Of a stretch of 64,000 nt of DNA, positions 1 through 9,283 are shown piece by piece (within the stretch, counting starts at the first letter, position 1; each line of letters opens with the position of its first letter). The notes under the pieces are model-generated. The model saw nothing but the letters and a program-made list of their open reading frames with translations. It was not told where the DNA came from and did no database searches. The stretch is from Riptortus pedestris (taxonomy: Eukaryota > Arthropoda > Insecta > Hemiptera > Alydidae), in NCBI GenBank assembly GCA_019009955.1, contig CM032228.1:104243501-104307500 (forward strand), given 5' to 3'. The position numbers and the translations under genes are program-made.

Positions 1-465
1 TTCATATTTAGAACTTGTATCAAATCGTTGTACACCCTTTTAGATCAAAATCATCGTCGACGGAGGAAGGGTCCAACGAATATTACAAAGTTGCTAATTT
101 AGGTAGTTACCAATTTTTAATTTATTTTTTTTAATCTCTGCCGTCATGCTTAATCAGGGAATTCATGAATAACCCTAAGAATTTAAGGAACTATTAATAT
201 AGTTTAGATTTAGGATTTTCAGGTGTTTTGAGTGTGAAATTCAGAGTACTTAAGTATAAATGAGCTACGTTTGCGTTATGTTCAAGTAAGCCGATTGCAC
301 TTACACTACCTTGGCATATTTTAACCATTATTCTTCCTTTCACGTTCTTTTAATCTGTGTTATCCATTTCCAGAAACTACTGTTCATTAATCCATGTTCT
401 CATTTCTTGTAGATACTGTTCTATTAATCTGTGTTCTTCTTTGCAAGTAGCTACTGTTCTCTTAC
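1..465. other. Unassigned AT-rich sequence
   Basis: I see no coding frame, RNA gene or recognised repeat edge here. It is the left flank of the Helitron that follows. Confidence 0.4.
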
Positions 466-1083
466 CTTTATATATAAATTCTACTGTACGTGTGTATGTC
501 ACTGAACTCCTCCTAAACGGCTGGACCGATTTGAATGAATTTTTTTGTATGCGTTTGGATGACGCCCTGGATGGTTTAGATTCACAAATCAGCACGGCAG
601 ATGGAGCCGGAGTGGAGGTTGTAAGGAAGGACTAAAATTAAAAATAGCGATATTTCGTTTCCTATTGGTTTTTCGGCAAATATGACAGGATAAAAGTTAT
701 TTATTTTGTTATTTAGAGTAGCTTTTGTTATATTCACTTTTCTCGTATAACAAAGTATAAACGAGATATACACTAAATAATTAAAGTGGGAGCCAACAAT
801 TTTATTGGGCACTAATGATTGATTCTATATGTACATTAGCATTAATTCTTCCATGATTATAAGCTATATTAAATGTTTTAGGTTCAAACGGGAGTGGGGG
901 TTATAAGGAAGGCCTGAATAAAACATTCGCGATATTTAATTTTCTATTTGTTTTTAGGCGAACGTGCACATAACAAAACTTGTTATTAAAAGTAGCTTTT
1001 GTTCTAAACATAATATTATTAAATTTAATATCCTAATAGCTTAAAATATCATGCAGGACAACAGCGTCTGTCGGGTCCGCTAG
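466..1083 (+). mobile_element. Short non-autonomous Helitron (subfamily 2)
   Basis: The 5' end has the TTTATATATAAATT type start and the line 'ACGGCTGGACCGATTTGAAT' typical of these elements, followed by one monomer-like segment (GGAGTGG...TTATAAGG, 'AATAGCGATATTTCG', 'CTTTTGTTAT'). It ends GTCGGGTCCGCTAG followed by T, matching the Helitron rule of a CTRR 3' end with T after it. No Rep/helicase is encoded, so it is non-autonomous. The 5' TC is not clearly preserved. The 3' end differs from the CCCGGGCGAAGCCGGG hairpin of most Helitrons in this window, so it is a separate subfamily. Confidence 0.65.
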
Positions 1084-1474
1084 TTGTTTTATAAATTCCG
1101 TTATGCAAAGCTGCGTAAGCCAAGCAGGTTTATAATCTATTTCTCATTTTTTCTGTAATAAAATAATATATTAGTAAAATTAGGTATAGAGCTTTTAAAT
1201 AGGTAATTTATGAAAAATATCTTTTAAAACTCGACCGTTCACTAGTCCTACTAGTACTAAAAATGGCGTACATTCAAATAGTTACTTTTTTTTTTTTTTT
1301 TTTTTTTAATTTCAATTGTAATAAAGCCAATAGATTTTAGGATACTAAGAGGAATGTGTAAATTTCAAATGTAACTTTAGACACAAAAAAATCCTATTAC
1401 ATTTCTAAAAAAAATAGTTGTTTTAAAAAATTAATGATATTATACAAAAGGAGTCTATTTCAATTTTCTTTGGT
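1084..1474. other. Unassigned flank with poly(T) run
   Basis: A run of about 22 T lies at 1286-1307. The bases after it (AATTTCAATTGTAATAAAGC...) resemble 23205-23290 and so belong to a low-copy dispersed repeat that I cannot classify. Confidence 0.35.
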
Positions 1475-1960
1475 TCAATGCATTGTAAAACTTTCTCTAA
1501 CTCTAATGCAAGCTACCATACTTCTTGGTATGCTATTGAACACTTGCTGAATGAGATTTTCTAAAACAATTGTTTCTAGTTCTGCCAGGCCTATAGTGCA
1601 TGCTGGCGATCTCCACCCTTCTTTTCAGCATGACCTACAATTGCTCAACATAAATCTGGAGTCTAGATGTCTCGTGGTCCAAGCAATTCTTGGAATACCA
1701 GTAGTCAGATGGTCGGTAACAACCTCGTGGGCTGCAGTCATGCATCATCATGTTCTAACACTGCCTGGTGGAGTATTATATGGCCTGTATGATGCAACAG
1801 GATCTTCTAACGAGTTCCATTTGTGCCTCGAAAAAGCAGTAGGCTCCCCTTTCACCTTCTCCAGACTCTCTCACAACCATCTGGAACTTGAAAAGCCACC
1901 CTAGTCTTAACTGTGAGTAAAAGTGCTTTCCAGTTTTTGACAGTCCAATGTTACTCATCC
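1475..1960 (-). pseudogene. Tc1-like transposase remnant
   Basis: Minus-strand frames carry pieces of a Tc1-type transposase. An upstream piece reads VAFQVPDGCERVWRR (compare the 'F...DGR.RVWRR.GE' region just after the first catalytic D), then VVTDHLTTGIPRIAW (compare the segment before SPDLNPIE), then LAELETIVLENLIQQVFNSI followed by PRSMVACIRVRESFTMH and a stop at 1475-1477, which matches the usual Tc1 C-terminus (SMpRR..aVI.aRGg.T.Y). The frames are broken several times and the SPDLNP motif has decayed. No flanking terminal inverted repeats were found. An old dead copy; the family assignment rests on motif spacing only. Confidence 0.5.
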
Positions 1961-2840
1961 CTCCCAAATATGAGCCTTGATGAATGGTGTCAGTTGAGGG
2001 GATGTCGCTGTTTGTCTCCATTGGATCCATCTTCACTTTCTTTTGGCGGCGGTGTCATGCCATTAGGGGGAAACCGTAGGAATACTCGGTCCTTAGCCTT
2101 TGCTGTCCTTCGGCCTGTCACCATTTTAGTCCTAATGGAGTGTTAGTTTATAATTCATGAAGTAGTTGTTATATCATCTGCTGAATGTCACATAATCACT
2201 TAATGTATTCCTATAATATTTTATTGAACAAATATAATAAAAAATGTGAAGTGTAAAATATTAGTACAAAGGATGATGCCGTGAAAAGAACCTGGTTTAA
2301 TGACGAATTTGAGAACGTGGAAAAGAAATGAAGGCCATTTGAAGATTCCCCAAAACCTTAACCCTTAATTGGAAAAATCCTTACTGCGAAAATAGAAAAA
2401 TTCTTATTTAACCTTGCCCTTTTAATGAAAATCCAAAGAATGGAAATAATCATGGTGGTATCAATTGCTATGAGTTCAAACAGCTCCCGTGGCTCTATCA
2501 TTGAGGGAAAGTTCAGACTTCCTGCTTGCAAATCATTGAATATCTCGAATGAATCTTAAAATAGACCGATATCCCAAAAGTTGAAAAGAAAGACATTGTG
2601 TGTTGTTTCGATCAAATGGTCTTGTACATTAGAAAAGGTTCCCCAGCACAACCATCTCCCTCAGAAAATAATGCTTATGCAAGGCGGTACATATGATGTT
2701 AAGCTATGGTTATCAGATGAGTAAGGTAGTAAAAATGCACTTTCACAATAAGAAACACGATTGAGCTGCTGGTTTACTAAAGAAAGAGCCTTAAGGAAAT
2801 TATTTGGAGTGTCAAAGAGTAGCACACGGTCGTTTTCAAT
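1961..2840. other. Unassigned
   Basis: Only short unconvincing frames are present. The stretch 1961-2150 may be the N-terminal half of the Tc1 remnant but I see no helix-turn-helix motif that survives. Confidence 0.3.
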
Positions 2841-2983
2841 ATGGCAGCCGTTGAAGTCGATCTTGAAAACGATCTTCAAGAAAATGTACGAAAATATTTT
2901 ACTGAACTAATTCCTACTGAACAATTTTTGCTAGAATACTTATATAGATCTGGTTTAAATAACACTATTAGCACATTTAAAAA
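2841..2983 (+). CDS. Open fragment of unknown protein cut by HINE-B
   Basis: An ATG-started frame of about 48 codons (begins MAAVEVDLENDL, ends NTISTFKK) has balanced, acidic, protein-like composition unlike the low-complexity frames around it. It runs straight into the left end of a HINE-B element. After that element (from 3962) the same frame can continue with ALIRTCDGLFLRKSF before reaching LINE reverse transcriptase sequence in another frame, so it may be the edge of a disrupted gene or part of a retroelement. I do not recognise the family. Confidence 0.25.
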
Positions 2984-3773
2984 GTCCGTCACGCAGGGGC
3001 TGCGTAAACTAAGCAGATTTCCCTCGTGAAGTTTAGTAATAGATAAATATACATACTGTTAACACAACACCGTGAATAAATACAAACGTAAATAAGAAAT
3101 GTTTCATCCAATTTCAATAACCTGCCGACAGGAAGCGTTAGGTTAGAAATGTAAACAAACGGGTCCCGCCTCACACCGGAAAGAAAAACAATTACTGAAA
3201 TACGGGTATATCAGAATATAACACATTAATTTTATTGAGAACTATTTACTATATCTAGTACTGTAATTAATAATGAGTCAGAATAATTGTTATCTCAATC
3301 AATAACATTTAAGTAGTCCAAAACTTAAAGATGGGGAGGGGGGAGTCACCAGGGCATATTTGCATGTATCCCGTATAATAAAGGTCTCTTGAATACAATT
3401 TTTGATATTTAAACTTCCAATAATGTGATTTATTATGTAGCAGAGTATTGTTTACGTAACTTGAGTAGAAGTGGCGGTTTGCTGAAAACTGAAAAATGCA
3501 AATATCTCGGTTAATATTCAAGATAGAAAATAAACGTATTTAACAATATTTATAGTAAATTTAATTTGCAATAAGATTGGTTCTATACCATTTTCTATCC
3601 GATGCATAATAACGGAGATATTTGGAATTTTCGAAAATCCCTCCTCTAAACACCCCCTCCCTCTAGTCCGATTTCAGCCATTAACGAACTTGATCTGTCT
3701 TTTTACATAAAACGGTTAAATATCGAGTTTCGTAACGATCAAACAAAAATTGCGACCGCTAGAGCGTTAACAG

Positions 3774-3843
<70 letters not shown>

Positions 3844-3961
3844 GAACGGGCCTCATTTTCGTCATCTCCTGGGTAGGATCGATGGACATTTGAAGAAATT
3901 TTTCGAAAATCGCGTCATGAGAACGACCTCAATAGCTGATTTCCCTTAAGGGAAATCTGCT
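2984..3961 (+). mobile_element. HINE-B element, full length (putative Helentron-related)
   Basis: Left end GTCCGTCACGCAGGGGCTGC contains the hairpin CGCAGGGGCTGCG, followed within 30 bp by AGCAGATTTCCC. The right end is the palindrome GATTTCCCTTAAGGGAAATC followed by TGCT. Seen from the minus strand this gives AGCAGATTTCCC at the 5' terminus, its inverted copy subterminal at the 3' side, and a hairpin near the 3' end, with insertion in a T run: the published layout of non-autonomous Helentrons (HINEs). No protein is encoded. An internal TA microsatellite (3779-3838) separates the 'GCGACCGCTAGAGCG' and 'TTTTGAACGGACCTC' blocks. Class assignment is inference. Confidence 0.6.
3779..3838. repeat. 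(TA)n microsatellite inside HINE-B
   Basis: Uninterrupted TA repeat at the same internal position as in the other HINE-B copies, between the block ending AACAGACAAA and the block starting TTTTGAACGG. Confidence 0.95.
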
Positions 3962-4740
3962 AAAAAGCTCTTATAAGAACATGTGATGGATTATTTCTTA
4001 GAAAAAGCTTTTGCAAAGACAAAAACGTCCAGTAGCCATTGCTGATGACATACTACTTGTAGTTAAAAGTAAATTTTTTAGTGAATTGCAGGAAATTACT
4101 AACCACACGCTACATACTATTTTAGAGTGGACAGACAACAATAAACTGACATTTAATCCATAAATACGAAATACTTAATATTTTCAGGACATAGCCACAC
4201 TCCGACATTAATGATTATAACTCACAGGACTATATTACAAGAAGTTAAACATCAATGAATTCATTAAAACTTAATGAAGTATCTTGGACTGACTATATAT
4301 TTTTTTTTATTTATTTACTTCCATTTTATGCTACTTTGGCTAAAGGGATATCTACTGGTTACCACCCTTTTCTAGCCTGGGTGGAATTACGGAATTCATC
4401 TAATGAGTCCGTTACTCCATCACATCGCATTCCTACTGTCCAGGGCGGGAATCGAACTCGCCTCTTTAGGTTTATTGCGCGAGATTAAGCCCAACGCCTT
4501 AACTCACACGGCCAACCTCAACCCCGGACTGACTATAGACAACAAACTAAAATGGAATTTACTTATTACCAATTTATGAACGAAATTAGTAAGATTAGTT
4601 CAAGAATTTTCAAAAACTGCTAAAATTATTTAGGGAATTTCAACATATCATTTATGAAGGAGCAGTGCTTCCTATTATAACACATGGCATTGAAATTTGG
4701 GGACGGATACTGACAGAAGTAAAAGTTCACGCCATGTGGG
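3962..4740 (+). pseudogene. LINE reverse transcriptase fragment, split by a SINE
   Basis: The plus strand encodes RPVAIADDILLVV, a non-LTR reverse transcriptase active-site block (the usual F/YADD written IADD here), followed by KSKFFSELQEITNHTLHTIL and EWTDNNKLTFNP, the normal continuation of that domain. After a SINE insertion, the frame resumes with the region equivalent to 'LGLTIDNKLKW', then NEISKISSRIFKN and EGAVLPIITHGIEIWG. Stops and frameshifts break it, and both the N-terminal fingers and the C-terminus are missing. It is a dead internal fragment of a non-LTR retrotransposon; the clade cannot be told from this piece. Confidence 0.7.
4298..4525 (-). mobile_element. tRNA-derived SINE with 12-bp target duplication
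   Basis: Read on the minus strand the head is GGGGTTGAGGTTGGCCGTGT, then GAGTTAAGGCGTTGGGCTTAA, with a B box GAGTTCGATTCCCGCC, and then a conserved body ending in AT-rich tail. The head resembles tRNA-Leu (GGCCGAGTGGTTAAGGCG; anticodon loop with CTTAA). The direct repeat GGACTGACTATA flanks it at 4286-4297 and 4526-4537, showing retroposition into the LINE fragment. This is the most complete SINE copy in the window. Confidence 0.85.
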
Positions 4741-4879
4741 ATGCCCATTTGTTGCATACATTGAGTGTGAGTTGGTTAATACATTCAAGGACAGACTTGG
4801 TCCCAATAGCGAAATAACCAAGCTGAGTGCCTGGCAATATGAACAGCCACCCAATAAATTAATGAGACTATTACAGGAC
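4741..4879. other. Unassigned junction sequence
   Basis: Short stretch between the LINE fragment and a Helitron 5' end. An open frame crosses it but has no family motif. Confidence 0.3.
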
Positions 4880-4993
4880 CTAACACCCGGGGCGTCCCTC
4901 GAAAGCGTATTTAAAAATTCAATCAAATCGGTCCATCCGTGTAGGAGGAGTTCAGTGACATACACACGTACGCTATAATTATATATATAAAGA
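4880..4993 (-). mobile_element. Helitron 5'-end fragment (subfamily 2)
   Basis: The minus strand starts TCTTTATATATATAATTATA and continues with the same 5' sequence as the copy at 466 (CGTACGTGTGTATGTCACTG, then the ACGGATGGACCGATTTGATT block). The rest is missing. Confidence 0.6.
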
Positions 4994-5867
4994 TATATAT
5001 ATATATATATATACTAGCTAAGGTACCCGGTTTCGCCCGGGAATTCATTTGAGGCTGAATGACGATGATATTCTTTTTGGCAAGGCTTTACTTTACACAA
5101 TATTTTGACATTTCCCCGTCCCAGTGATAGATAGATAGATAGATATTTTTATTGGCTTCTGTTTACAACATGTTGCCAAGAGTCTGGCCAATTAGTGTTA
5201 GTATGGTTATTAATATATTATACTTCTTAAAGTATGTGTAAATAAAATAATAATAATTCCTAGAATTACAACTGAACACCATATACATTGGCACGTAATA
5301 CAATATTAATATTAATCTAAATACTTATAATACTGAATTCCATAGGTTATAATTTAATGTAAATGTAAATTAATCCATTCTTTTTTAATGTCTAAATAAA
5401 GATCAGTTTTCTAACATATCAGATTAACATGACTATTCTCTAAGATAAGTATAACTCTTCTAATAATAAGTATAACTGCATATAATAAATAATGTGCCGA
5501 TTATTATTGAATAAGCACCCCCATAAAAAATAATACAATTCTTTCTTTTATATTGTTACATCTCACAAACTTTTGATAAGAAACAAAAAATATCATTAAC
5601 TTTACTTTCATTGTTGTAATCCAGAATGTTTACCAATGATAGGTATTCTCTTTGAGCCACTATATACTCGTATTTGTCAAGGCATTTTACTCTGTGTGAT
5701 GTAAAAGCGGGGCAATACAGCAGTAAATGATTCAAATGTAGGTAAATATATGTTTGGTACCATTTACATACCTCTCCAGTTTTTATAATTTGAGTCATGT
5801 TTCTATAGGATAATTTTAAATACTCGCTAGAGGAAATCCTTATTTGACTAATAAGTTTGATTTTATT

Positions 5868-6065
5868 GTCATACCTATCGGTGGAGACCGTCGTCACTGG
5901 CTGATGGTTGAGTACGGCTGGCAAGCGCTTTCGATGCGATGGCATCATCTTCAAGCCTGTCGATAGTTGTACTGAGTTGGTTGTCCTTCAGTCAGTGGGT
6001 TTTATGCTCTGTTCACCGTATTAGGTATGACAATAGTATCATTTATATTGGCGGTTCTAACCCTT
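5868..6065 (-). mobile_element. Small Penelope-type insert with hammerhead-like motif
   Basis: It interrupts the LINE reading frame. Imperfect 27-bp direct repeats (TATTTGACTAATAAGTTTGA... at 5841-5867 and TATTTGAATTACAAGTTTGA... at 6066-6092) flank it like a target duplication. Inside lies the motif described in the next entry. ATTGTCATACCTA near the left edge is also repeated inverted (TAGGTATGACAAT) near the right edge. No protein is encoded. Confidence 0.5.
5919..5957 (-). ncRNA. Hammerhead-ribozyme-like motif, probably inactive
   Basis: Minus strand: GGC, then TTGAAGA (expected CTGANGA, so the first core C is lost), T, a GATGC/GCATC stem II, GAAA, AGCGCT, T, GCC. Layout matches the copies at 55021 and 63943, which have an intact core. 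Confidence 0.5.
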
Positions 6066-6899
6066 TATTTGAATTACAAGTTTGATTTTATTTATGTTTG
6101 TGTGGAACGTTAAATAATTTTCAGGGAGAGAATGGTTAAAACTACAAATACTTCTATATATTCGGCTGTAACTTGAGTTAAGAACTCTATCCACGTCAAC
6201 GGAATGGAGATTGTTTACAATTGTTTCAATGATTGTGATCTTGTTGGCTAGCAAAGTTTGTTGGTCTAAAGATTCGAAAAAATATTCTTCAACATAATTA
6301 TTTCCTGCTATAAATTTTACTTGTGACACCCAATTATATTTTATGTCGCTTTTCCTATTGTGCAAACTAAAGAGCTTAAGAAAACATTTTTTCGGAAGTC
6401 GGTGGTCAGGCATTGAGAGCAGTTTAAAACAGAAATTAATAATTTTCTTAAATATAACTACATTTAAGTGCGCTCGCCCAGTTTCCAAACGGACTATGTA
6501 ATTCGGGGTACTTCTTGGCCAAGAATACAAATACTTCCAGAACCTCAGCTGTACCGATTCCACAAGGTCCAGGTAATTTGAAGCCCAAATCTCTGCTCCA
6601 TAAAGAAGAGTAGATGACACCATTGAATCAAATAGGGCTACTCTTGCTTCCCAGGAATCACTCTTTCCTCGTCCCAGTATTTCCCTAACCTTTGCACTTG
6701 CCGCATTTGATCTGTGGCTGAAATGTTCTGCAGCATTGGAAAATCTTCCTGATGAGGAAAAAGGCACTCCAAGGTCCCCGCCCCAGTGTTTAGGGTTTAA
6801 ACCCGTCGTTGCTGTGGATTTGTTAATAATTAATTTATTTGTTATTTAAGGATTCACTGTCCTCAATATTTTTATATTTCCCGTCTCAAGAGCATGTAC

Positions 6900-7590
6900 T
6901 TTTTTTTTTTTAAATGTAATGGACCATATATATCATAATCATAGAATTTATTATCTTTCAACCGATGTATGAATAAAAGTTCCTTTCCCTTGATGCGGTA
7001 CAACGGTGACAGCTGTTTTATGTACGTGATAATAGCTATTAAAAGTACTCTTTTGTAAGTCTCGATTGTAAACTTTATATTCATATTGGTACATAGCGAG
7101 TTCAGTAAAGTAAACCATATATTAACGCAGCAGAGATAATAAATACCAGAAATAACTCCATGGATCTCCCCAGCGTTCATCTTTTTAAATTATTTATTTA
7201 TGATTATTAAACAAATTCACATTCCTGAGAATAACACTACATTGCTAAAAGTGTAAACATCAATTATCATTTAAACATAGAATATTATCAGGTCGGAAGG
7301 GAAACGGCAGAACTGATAGGACAAAGGAAGTAACCCCCACCCCACACGTCCCGATGTTCGGTAGTGCCAACTCACTTAGGGTCTCAATCCCGTATCCCGT
7401 TAAATTATTTTAACAAATCGGATTATATTATCTTCACAATACTAAAAATGTTTTTTCAAATACTTTTAACGTTTTAATTAAATAAAACATTAAATACACT
7501 AAAGGGCAAACTGGCGTTTTTCATGAATTATGTTTCGAAGAAGGGAAGGGGGGGGTGGCAGTATACTTTACTTGTTGCAATATGTTACTG
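6900..7590 (-). other. Unidentified retroposed insert ending in poly(A)
   Basis: The Helitron is interrupted here. The minus strand ends in 12 A (T run at 6900-6911). Directly before it an open frame (7180 to 6872) reads ETYKRVLLIAIITYIKQLSP and NKFYDYDIYGPLH and runs into the A tract with no stop. The composition is protein-like but I do not recognise a family. No clear target duplication was found. Confidence 0.35.
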
Positions 7591-7915
7591 GCGTATTATT
7601 AACATAGGATTGAATTATTAAGGATGAAATATTTACATAGATTTGAATTAATTTATCCAAGTGAGGTTGCTGGGTAGTTCATATTAGAATGAATTGTCGA
7701 GCATATCAATATTTCTATGCAAATTACTTGCTTCATACATTGTTATACGCAAAAAGGTATAAAACAAAAGTTATTCTAAATAACAAAGTAAACAGCTATT
7801 GTGATGTGCACGTTTTCCGAAAAAGAAATAGAAAATGAAATATCTCGAATTTTTATTTCAGGCCTCCCTTATAACCCCCACTCCCGCTTGAACATAAAAA
7901 TTGTATTAAAGCTTA

Positions 7916-9208
7916 TCTATATATATATATAAAATTGTAACCTCTGTCTGTACATTGATTTTTTTCGCGAAATTTCACGATAACTTTTCGTTTCACATGT
8001 CATAGACACCATAACTGCATTTTGTTTCTTTGGTGTCTGTTTGTTTGTTTGTTTATTTGTTTGTTTGTTTGTTACCTTTTCACGCATAAACGGCTGAACC
8101 GAATTTTATGAAACTTGGTATGTATATTACTACTAGCCCAACTTAGACTTTAGGCTATATTAATATTCTCTAAGACGAACAGGAGTGGGGGTTATAAGGG
8201 AGGCCTGAAATTAAAAATAGCGATATTTCGTTTCCTATGGTTTTTTCGGCAAACATGCACATAACAGAAGTTATTTATTTTGTTATTTAGAGTAACTTTT
8301 GTTATGTACACTTTTGTCGTATACATAAGTATAAATGAGATATACGCTAAAAAATATAGCGGGAGTCAACAATTTTTTTTGGCACAAAAGACCCAACCGA
8401 AATAAATAAAACTCGGTAAGTGTATTAGCACTAACGCTTTCATTTTAACAAGCCATACCAACATTTCTAGGGACGGGCAGGAGTGGGGGTTATAAGGGAA
8501 GCCAGAAATTAAAAATAGCGATATTTCGTTTCTTATTGGTTTTTGGCAAATATGAACACAACAAAAGTTGTTTATTTTGTTATTTAGAGTAACTTTTGTT
8601 ATATACACTTTTTTCCTATACCGAATTATAAACGAGATATACGCTAAAACCTATAGCGGAAGTGAACAATTTTATTTGGGACAAAAGACCCAACCGAAAT
8701 AAATAAAACTCAGTAAGTGTATTAGCACTAACGCTTTCATTATAACAAGCCATACCAACGTTTCTAGGGACGGGCAGGAGTGGGGGTTATAAGGGAGGCC
8801 TGAAATTAATAATAATGATTTCCTATTGGGGTTTCGGCAAATATGCACATAACAAAAGTTGTTTATTATGTTATTTAGAGAAATTTGCTCAACACTTCAT
8901 TTCAATATGAACTACCAGGTACCTCTCCTGAAAAAATTAATTCAAATGTATGTCAATATTTTCTCCTTATTAATTCAAATCTATGCATAATGCACAGGAG
9001 ACGGGAAATATGACAATATGCAGGACAGTGAAGTCTTACATAAAAAAATAATTTTATTATTAACAAATCCACAGAAACGACGGGTAATATCCCTAAACAC
9101 TGGGACGGGTAAATGTCAAAATATTGTGTAAAGTAAAGCCACCCAAAAAAATACCATCACCATTCAGCCTCAAATGAATTCCCGAGCGAAGCCGGGTATC
9201 TGAGCTAG
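7916..9208 (+). mobile_element. Helitron H4 (subfamily 1), complete
   Basis: Begins TCTATATATATATATAAAAT after an A and ends CCGAGCGAAGCCGGGTATCT then GAGCTAG followed by T, so both Helitron ends and the A/T insertion site are visible. The order inside is: CGCGAAATTTCACGATAAC block, a (TTTG)n tract near 8040, three copies of a 297-298-bp monomer (marker AGGAGTGGGG at 8181, 8479 and 8776), and a 3' block ending AGCCTCAAATGAATT. Non-coding, hence non-autonomous. It stands alone: no extra TCTA precedes its 5' end. Confidence 0.85.

Positions 9209-9282
<74 letters not shown>
9209..9282. repeat. (TA)n tract between two Helitron 3' ends
   Basis: Near-pure TA repeat joining the 3' end of a forward Helitron to the 3' end of a reverse one. 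Confidence 0.95.

Positions 9283-9283
<1 letters not shown>

Larger units (their letters stand above)
5127..6775 (-). pseudogene. 5'-truncated LINE with GATA-repeat tail
   Basis: On the minus strand the insert begins in the C-terminal part of a non-LTR polyprotein: LGVPFSSSGRFSNAAEHF, then ALFDSMVSSTLLYGAEIWAS, YLYSWPRSTPNYIVRLETG, and a C-terminal stretch ending FCFLSKVCEM. These match the 'yLGv.f', 'LLYG.E.W' and 'P..TPNY.VRLE' signatures after the reverse transcriptase domain. The 3' end is not poly(A) but a TATC/GATA microsatellite (5126-5145). The host Helitron sequence CCCCGTCCCAGTG at 5114-5126 is repeated as CCCCGCCCCAGTG at 6776-6788, a 13-bp target duplication with one mismatch. The coding part is interrupted by a small insert at 5868-6065. 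Confidence 0.75.
5014..7912 (-). mobile_element. Helitron (subfamily 1), split by two insertions
   Basis: Minus-strand 3' end reads CCCGGGCGAAACCGGGTACC...CTAG (CTAG at 5014-5017) with the subterminal block ATTCATTTGAGGCTGAATGA. The element is interrupted at 5127-6775 by a LINE and at about 6900-7590 by another insert, and resumes with its middle and 5' parts up to 7912 ('AAGTTATTCTAAATAAC', 'AGGCCTCCCTTATAACCCCC'). The 5' TC terminus is not preserved; the next Helitron begins at 7916. Confidence 0.7.

Noticed and set aside
4480..4525. tRNA gene candidates from A and B boxes
   Set aside because: They lack a closed cloverleaf, recur with a common body, and have target duplications: SINE heads.
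8181..8800. Regularly spaced repeats that could suggest a CRISPR array
   Set aside because: The period is about 298 bp, the units are similar throughout, and the genome is eukaryotic. They are Helitron monomers.
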